60,005 bases of DNA, from contig JAEUVR010000042.1 of the NCBI GenBank assembly GCA_016786785.1, forward strand, positions 1 to 60,005. The letters run 5' to 3'. Of this stretch, positions 54,923 to 60,005 are shown piece by piece. The translations under genes were made by a program, and so were the position numbers. Under the pieces are notes generated by a model. That model made no database searches. It was given only the letters and a program-made list of their open reading frames with translations, and was not told where the DNA came from. This DNA is from Chitinophagaceae bacterium (GTDB taxonomy: Bacteria; Bacteroidota; Bacteroidia; Chitinophagales; Chitinophagaceae). The first letter of the stretch is position 1, and every line of letters starts with the position of its first letter.

Positions 54923-56276
54923 GGTTTCTGTTGAAAAAGTTTACTATATAAGCGCCGGATCTTTTATATCTATCTATACAAAAGAAGACAATATTTCTTA
55001 ATTCGAGGCGGATGTATTGCTTAAGTATGGCGATCATGATCAGCAACGACAAAATATAAAAGGCGATGGCGGCATAAGCGGCGCCCATGGGGCCGAATAA
55101 CTGTATGCCCAGGTAAGTAAGCAGCAGGCTCAGGATCATGAAGACGACATTAACGCGAAAGTTGATGTTCGGCTTTCCTATTGCATCGAGGGTAGATCCG
55201 AACTGGTAACTCAGGGGCCTGACAACGCTGAACAGGATGGTCAGCTGGAGGAGCGGAACAGCCGGGTAATATTCGCTTCCGGCAATAAGGTAAATGATCT
55301 GCCGGGGGAAAATAAAGATAAGCAGCGAGATGGGAATGATCAGCGCCAGTATGGTTCCTACCATCTGCTCAAAATAATATTTTACCTTTTCCAGGCCTTT
55401 TCTTTGCAAGGCTTCCACGTTTTTAGGATATAACACGTCGGCTGCCGCCAGCGAAGGCATGTCTACCATGTTGTTGATACGGGCGACTGTATTATAGTAT
55501 GCTACATAGTTTTTTCCGGCCAGCGGGTCCAGCATATTGGCGGTAAGCAGGTGATCGAAGCTCCGGGCAAGGGTAGAAAACAGGTTGGCAAAAAAAGTAA
55601 ATTTTCCAAAATGGAATAGCTTACGGATCAGTGAAGGATCATGCGCATACCGGCGAATGATAAGGCCATAAGATTTAACCAGTATATAAATCAGGGCGGC
55701 TGCCAGCGCGATGATCTGTAGCAATAAGGCATTCAATAGCGTAAAATGAGCGGGGAAAAAACAATACAGGATCAATAACCCGCAGAAAAAAAGCGCGTAT
55801 CTTATGCAAGCCGCTACAAATAGGGTAGAAAACCGGTACTGCGACTGGAGGATAATTTCACAGTGGTTATAAGGGATCAATAACAGGATCAGGAAGCTGC
55901 TTTTGACCAACAGTTCGCTCAGGGCATTTGTTTTCAGCAGCGCGGATAAAAGGTTTCCGCCGATAAGGATCATACAGATGACAATCAGCGAAAATGCGGT
56001 ATTCAGCAGGAGAGAGGCCGATTGAACGGCGTTATTTTTCCCGGCGTATTCCGGAAGTCCCAGGAACCGGATGGAGGAATTCCTGATCAATCCCTGCTTC
56101 ACGACTTCAAACAGGGAGAACAGGGTAATGAAAAGGGCCCAGGTACCATTTGTTTCCGTGGAAAACCCCCTGACCAGGATCATAAAAGAGCCCACGCCAA
56201 AAAAGAACAGCGAAAATCTTTGCAGAAAGGTGTAGAACAGCGAGTTAAACCAAAACGATTGCTCAGGCGATTTCAA
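54912..56276 (-). CDS. Polysaccharide flippase (Wzx/MVF-like) membrane protein
   Basis: A 454-residue protein with about twelve to fourteen hydrophobic helices, beginning FNSLFYTFLQRFSLFFFGVGSFMILVRGFS, which resembles polysaccharide-biosynthesis flippases of the MOP superfamily. Such proteins turn lipid-linked oligosaccharides across the inner membrane. No glycosyltransferases are adjacent, which is odd for a Wzx; instead the next gene downstream encodes a HEAT-like protein. It could belong to a capsule, O-antigen or protein-glycosylation pathway encoded elsewhere. Confidence 0.82.
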   Translation of the reverse strand: MKSPEQSFWFNSLFYTFLQRFSLFFFGVGSFMILVRGFSTETNGTWALFITLFSLFEVVKQGLIRNSSIRFLGLPEYAGKNNAVQSASLLLNTAFSLIVICMILIGGNLLSALLKTNALSELLVKSSFLILLLIPYNHCEIILQSQYRFSTLFVAACIRYALFFCGLLILYCFFPAHFTLLNALLLQIIALAAALIYILVKSYGLIIRRYAHDPSLIRKLFHFGKFTFFANLFSTLARSFDHLLTANMLDPLAGKNYVAYYNTVARINNMVDMPSLAAADVLYPKNVEALQRKGLEKVKYYFEQMVGTILALIIPISLLIFIFPRQIIYLIAGSEYYPAVPLLQLTILFSVVRPLSYQFGSTLDAIGKPNINFRVNVVFMILSLLLTYLGIQLFGPMGAAYAAIAFYILSLLIMIAILKQYIRLELRNIVFFCIDRYKRSGAYIVNFFNRNHGS

Positions 56277-56536
56277 ACAAAAATGATTGTCGGTGATGAA
56301 TATGCCAAATTAGCGTTTTTGAACCGATTTTATTGTGCGGAGATAAAGAAGGCGCCATCCGCAATTTCTGCTGCCACTAAGGTTAAAAGGGTTTATTTTT
56401 ACTGAAACGCTTCATAGATGCCAAAGAGATTGCTCCGGAATTCCTTCGCCAGGCTTTGGGGTTTCCTGAAACCGCAGGACATTAGCGATCATGATGAGAT
56501 GGCGTACAGGTAATCAGACACAGACAATAAAATAAC

Positions 56537-57094
56537 ATGAGAAAAATCATTGCAGGAATCAATATGACGCTTGATGGGATTTTCGATCATACGGCAGTAG
56601 ACCCGGATGAAGAGATACATCAACATTATGCCGACCTGCTGCATAATGCTGATGTAATTTTGTATGGCAGGATAACCTACCAACTTATGGAATACTGGAA
56701 AGCAGTAGTGAAAAAGCCTACCGGCGACAAATCAACGGACGAATTTGCTATAAGAATGGATAATATTCCAAAAATTGTTTTTTCCCGTACGTTGAAAAGC
56801 CTGGAATGGGAAACAGCCAGGCTGGCAGACCGGGCTATTGAAGAAGAGGTTTTAACGCTCAAGCAGTCCCACAATGGTGAAAAGGACATCTTGGTCGGCA
56901 GCCGGAGCTTGATCATAAGCTTAATGAAACTTAACTTAATTGACGAGCTCCAGCTTTGTGTTCATCCTGTTATAGCAGGACAAGGGTTGCCGTTATTTGA
57001 AAACATGAACGACAGAATTGTTCTTAAACTTTTAAAGATGAAAACCTTCAGTTCCGGCGCAGTGATATTTTATTATCAGCCATCCCGATCATAG
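56537..57094 (+). CDS. Dihydrofolate-reductase-like (RibD C-terminal) protein
   Basis: The 185-residue product matches the RibD_C/DHFR-like family: start KIIAGINMTLDGIFDHTA, then VILYGRITYQLMEYW, and the nucleotide-binding GEKDILVGSRSLIISLM with LHPVIAGQGLPLFE-like CVHPVIAGQGLPLFEN near the end. These stand-alone proteins are thought to be NADPH-dependent reductases; few have known substrates. It is a single gene 69 bases before the MDR oxidoreductase gene, possibly co-transcribed. Confidence 0.85.
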   Translation: MRKIIAGINMTLDGIFDHTAVDPDEEIHQHYADLLHNADVILYGRITYQLMEYWKAVVKKPTGDKSTDEFAIRMDNIPKIVFSRTLKSLEWETARLADRAIEEEVLTLKQSHNGEKDILVGSRSLIISLMKLNLIDELQLCVHPVIAGQGLPLFENMNDRIVLKLLKMKTFSSGAVIFYYQPSRS

Positions 57095-57163
57095 GCGGAT
57101 CGGACATGGCGTTACCTTCGGCATATCTTTTGTCTGAATTAATTTTATAGAAAATATTGGCCA

Positions 57164-58138
57164 ATGAAAGCGGCAGTCATGTTTCAAAAAGACGAAAAGC
57201 CAAAATATGTGGAAGACTTTGCGGAACCGGAGGCGTTGCATGAAAATGAGGCGTTGATCTCCGTGAAAGCCTCCGCTGTAAAGAATCTTGATAAAATGCG
57301 TGCAAGCGGAAAGCATTATTCAACCCAAAACCAAGCTTGGTCGGCAAAAGTAATAGGCGGGGACGGCGTGGGAACGCTTGCAGACGGAACGCGCGTTTAC
57401 GCCATTGGCATAAGCGGAATGGTTGCCGAAAAGGCGATTGTGGAGAAAGACATAATGGTAAAATTACCTGAAGGCATTGATGACGCAACAGCCGCGGCGC
57501 TGCCGAACGCGGTTATGGGGTCGGCTTTGGCATTGCGTTTCAGGGCGGGCTTGCAAAAAGGCGAAACGGTCCTGGTGAATGGAGCGACGGGCGTTACAGG
57601 AAAAATGGCTGTACAGATCGCCAAATATTACGGAGCCATGAAGGTGATTGCCACAGGAAGGAATGAACGAACATTAAAGGAGTTGTTATCGTTGGGCGCT
57701 GATGAAACTATTCCGCTCGGGCAGGATGACGAGCGTTTTGTATCGCGGATCAGGGATGCGCACAAACAAAATCCTATTGATGTAATTGTCGATTATCTCT
57801 GGGGGCATAGCGCTGAGTTGATTTTACATTCGCTGAAAGGCGATGGCGGGAATTCGCACCGCACCCGTTTTGTTACAGTCGGCGGTATGACCGGCGACAC
57901 GATAACCCTGTCTTCCTCCATTTTGCGCAGCGCTGATATTCAGCTTTCCGGTTCCGGGCTTGGCAGTTGGTCGCGCGCGGAAGTAAAGCAGTTGATTACC
58001 GAGATCCTTCCCGAAATGCTTCAACTTACCGCCGAGGGAAAACTGAAAATCGAAACGGTAAATATCCCTTTGAGAGACATTGAAAAAGTCTGGGACATGA
58101 ATATTGAAGGCGGCAAACGCCTGGTGGCGCTGATTTGA
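57164..58138 (+). CDS. MDR-family quinone-oxidoreductase-like protein
   Basis: The 324-residue protein has the medium-chain dehydrogenase/reductase fold without the structural-zinc cysteines, so it is of the quinone oxidoreductase type. Visible are the N-terminal GroES-like domain (ENEALISVKASAVKNLDK) and the NADPH site NGATGVTGKMAVQIAKYYG. The C-terminal LRDIEKVWDMNIEGGKRLVAL is characteristic. It probably reduces quinones or activated alkenes in the cytoplasm. It follows the RibD-like gene on the same strand. Confidence 0.87.
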   Translation: MKAAVMFQKDEKPKYVEDFAEPEALHENEALISVKASAVKNLDKMRASGKHYSTQNQAWSAKVIGGDGVGTLADGTRVYAIGISGMVAEKAIVEKDIMVKLPEGIDDATAAALPNAVMGSALALRFRAGLQKGETVLVNGATGVTGKMAVQIAKYYGAMKVIATGRNERTLKELLSLGADETIPLGQDDERFVSRIRDAHKQNPIDVIVDYLWGHSAELILHSLKGDGGNSHRTRFVTVGGMTGDTITLSSSILRSADIQLSGSGLGSWSRAEVKQLITEILPEMLQLTAEGKLKIETVNIPLRDIEKVWDMNIEGGKRLVALI

Positions 58139-58609
58139 AAATTTTCTTTGCGCTACAGTGTGCAGTGTGCCTAACCGGCGAAGTGTAATACAACTACAAA
58201 CGAGTGAGTGGCGGACAGACTTGGTTTCCTGGACCAACGGCGAAGCCGCAATGGCTGAAGCTGAATAGGTTATAACAGACAAACGGTGACGCAAGCTTTA
58301 ACCGTTATTCAGATAAAGTATCCGTTTTGTTCTATAATTTTGTCCTATAATTTATATTATGTTAAGTAGTAAATTATTCAAAGAGCAGAGCAGCCTAGGA
58401 CAGTTTGCCAGGTGAAAGCCCAGGAGCCTCGCCTGCTCATCCCGATAATCCTGCTTAAAAATACTGAACCGCTTTCAGCATGCCTCCTATTAAAAAGCAT
58501 TGGTTTTTCATCAATTTTCCTAAGTTCCGGGAGACGGTTTTGTCGTTCTCCAAAAAGACAAAGCCGCTCTATTAAAGCGGCTTCGTAGTAAAAAATATGA
58601 ATGACCAGG
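58139..58609. other. 471-base intergenic region (convergent)
   Basis: No complete gene is seen. A 28-codon frame at 58189-58275 (contains GGQTWFPGPTAKPQWLKLNRL followed by a stop) has a protein-like composition but no start codon; it may be a gene-tail remnant or chance. The middle (58310-58380) is very AT-rich. The right end holds the terminator for the TPR gene that converges from the right. Confidence 0.5.
58551..58583 (-). terminator. Rho-independent terminator of the TPR gene
   Basis: On the minus strand AAGCCGCT and AGCGGCTT make an 8-bp stem with a 7-base loop (58561-58583), then TGTCTTTTTG forms the T-rich tail. It begins 26 bases after the stop codon at 58610. Confidence 0.8.
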
Positions 58610-59914
58610 TTAATGCACCTTGTCTACGTTGTTGAACTTTTCGGTGTAGAAAGTGGCTTTGTCGGGATCGTTTTTCTGTTCATAGATATTGATGAGCAGG
58701 TCGTAAGAATCTTTAAGGAATTGTTTGTCTTCCATTTTCAACTTGCCTGCGCCGCCTAACAACTCATCCAGTTTCTGGAACTCTACAATTGCTTCGTCAA
58801 ACTTTTTATTTGTTTCTCCGCGTAAGGTTTCTTTTAATTTTAATTCCTCTGGTTTTAGCTTAACGCCGCCCACAGGCCTGATCTTTTTATTGGTATTGAT
58901 AATGTCTACCGCCTGGTTATAATAGATCTGGCCCAGCAGCATGTGCGCATTGGGATATTGAGGATTGACCTCAATGCTTTTCTTAACTTTTTCGATCGAC
59001 TTGCTGATCAACTCTTTTGAATTTGCCGGCCTCTTTGTGCTGTCTTCATCATATGCGGTTTTATAAAGCTCCACCGCATAATTGAACCAGAACAGGTGGT
59101 TGGTAGGATTCGCCTGCGTCACTTCGTCATACTTGGCAAACAGCTCTTCACGGGACCCCTTTTCGCTTAACAGGTTTATTTCAAAGCCCAGCCAGAAAGG
59201 ATCCTCGGGATACACTTCCTTCCCCAACGCAGTAAATTTCTTGGACTTCTCTATGTCATTCTTCTCCTTATAAAAATCCGCTAACCATTTATAAATAGAT
59301 TCATATCCCTGGCCCTGGATCTTGCTCTCGGCTATTTTACCGTAATAGAGCGCGGCCGTATCCGGTTTATTGGCTTTTTCCGCCGAAATGCCGGCATATA
59401 AAATGGATATGGTATCAATGGTAATGCCATTGGTCCAGCCCTGGTCGATCATAAAATCAAATACGCCGAGGGATCCCTGGAAATTGGATAACGCATCTAC
59501 AAAATTGCCTGCATTGTAATAGGATGCGGCATCTTTGGAATAGCCGGCATAAAGATCCGTTAACGGTTTCCTGTTGTCCAGCGTTAAAAGCATGTATCTC
59601 TTGGTAGAGTCTTTCACTGAAGTTTTTTCCAGTTCCACGTATTTTTCGAGGGAAGCCATTGCGATCTCTCTCGCGCCGGGAGTAGACGCTTTCTGGACAG
59701 AGTCCTGTGAAATGACGCTGTATATCTTTGCCTTGGTATACCAGCCTTCAGGATTGTTCTTGTTTTTTTCTACGGCTAAAAAATTCTCTATTTCAGTTTT
59801 AGCGTCATTAAGCCGTTGCTTGGCCAGGTAGTCCTTAGCCTTGTCGATTTTTTGAGCGGATAATCCCATGCCTGTCATAACTATCAGCCCCAATAACAAA
59901 AAGAAAGATTTCAT
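58610..59914 (-). CDS. Exported TPR-repeat protein
   Basis: The 434-residue protein has a Sec signal (1-20, ending GMGLSAQ) and TPR-like units over most of its length (for example AKDYLAKQRLNDAKTEIENFL, NAHMLLGQIYYNQAV). It should be a periplasmic scaffold. Lysine and asparagine content is high and there is no lipobox. Bacteroidota encode many such proteins without known role. The gene is followed by a strong terminator and its promoter region reaches to the right edge of the window. Confidence 0.85.
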   Translation of the reverse strand: MKSFFLLLGLIVMTGMGLSAQKIDKAKDYLAKQRLNDAKTEIENFLAVEKNKNNPEGWYTKAKIYSVISQDSVQKASTPGAREIAMASLEKYVELEKTSVKDSTKRYMLLTLDNRKPLTDLYAGYSKDAASYYNAGNFVDALSNFQGSLGVFDFMIDQGWTNGITIDTISILYAGISAEKANKPDTAALYYGKIAESKIQGQGYESIYKWLADFYKEKNDIEKSKKFTALGKEVYPEDPFWLGFEINLLSEKGSREELFAKYDEVTQANPTNHLFWFNYAVELYKTAYDEDSTKRPANSKELISKSIEKVKKSIEVNPQYPNAHMLLGQIYYNQAVDIINTNKKIRPVGGVKLKPEELKLKETLRGETNKKFDEAIVEFQKLDELLGGAGKLKMEDKQFLKDSYDLLINIYEQKNDPDKATFYTEKFNNVDKVH

Positions 59915-60005
59915 GTTTTACTGTTTATTAAAAAAAGGATTCATAAAGAGCATTTTCCTATAGAGCGATTAACTAACTGCTTTGTTTTAATGATCAGCTT
60001 AAACC

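Noticed and set aside
56418-56513. 31-residue frame (starts MPKRLLRNSFARLWG) upstream of the RibD-like gene
   Set aside because: A stop codon directly precedes the ATG and the peptide is too short to judge; it could be a leader peptide but nothing else supports it.

Overview
The window looks like a chromosomal segment of a Bacteroidota bacterium, most probably a Chitinophagaceae-type soil or plant-associated organism. The indicators are two SusC/SusD (RagA/RagB) pairs with an ECF sigma factor and FecR anti-sigma, a DUF6089 outer-membrane barrel, the TAnnTTTG (-7) promoter signature, a MalQ with two CBM20 domains, and many Sec/SPII or Tat signals. G+C is moderate. No rRNA, tRNA, insertion sequence, prophage or CRISPR array was seen. 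The left edge cuts a gene; the right edge lies in the upstream region of the last gene.

Positions 1-30.4 kb are mostly housekeeping and envelope genes. In order: a DUF6089 barrel (partial), a UbiD-family decarboxylase, a GumN/TraB protein, a minus-strand RND efflux operon (adaptor, pump, TolC-like channel), purK, a CAP-domain lipoprotein, an L,D-transpeptidase-like enzyme fused to a TonB C-terminal domain, an unlisted 51-residue membrane protein on the minus strand, malQ, a dipeptide epimerase, an alpha/beta hydrolase lipoprotein, a bifunctional NAD(P)HX repair enzyme, a class-C beta-lactamase-like lipoprotein, serA, and a tightly coupled pair (TPR-AAA+ ATPase and TPR membrane protein). A small catabolic island follows: an FMN alpha-hydroxy-acid oxidase divergent from an AraC regulator, an exported RidA-like protein and an MFS carrier.

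Positions 30.8-54.4 kb form the most interesting region. An ECF sigma factor and FecR precede an exported amidohydrolase and a PQQ-type dehydrogenase with a cytochrome c insert. Then come SusC1-SusD1-PKD protein and SusC2-SusD2, followed by a class V PLP enzyme, a Tat-exported Gfo/Idh/MocA oxidoreductase, a beta-propeller/amidohydrolase lipoprotein and an exported RraA-like aldolase. There is no glycoside hydrolase, so this is not a standard polysaccharide locus. The inference is a sigma/anti-sigma-controlled uptake system joined to a set of enzymes that act outside the cytoplasm on an unknown, probably acidic or amide-containing, small molecule. A leader element occurs three times: a hairpin with invariant TTCACAG loop and differing stems, then GTCTGTC, then AACCAAAAC. 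It precedes both susC genes, and a third copy after fecR has no susC behind it.

Positions 54.4-60 kb hold a HEAT-like helical protein overlapping a polysaccharide flippase (minus strand), a RibD-type reductase, an MDR oxidoreductase, and an exported TPR protein with a clear terminator. Functional calls rest on motif and family recognition by eye; no database search was run.
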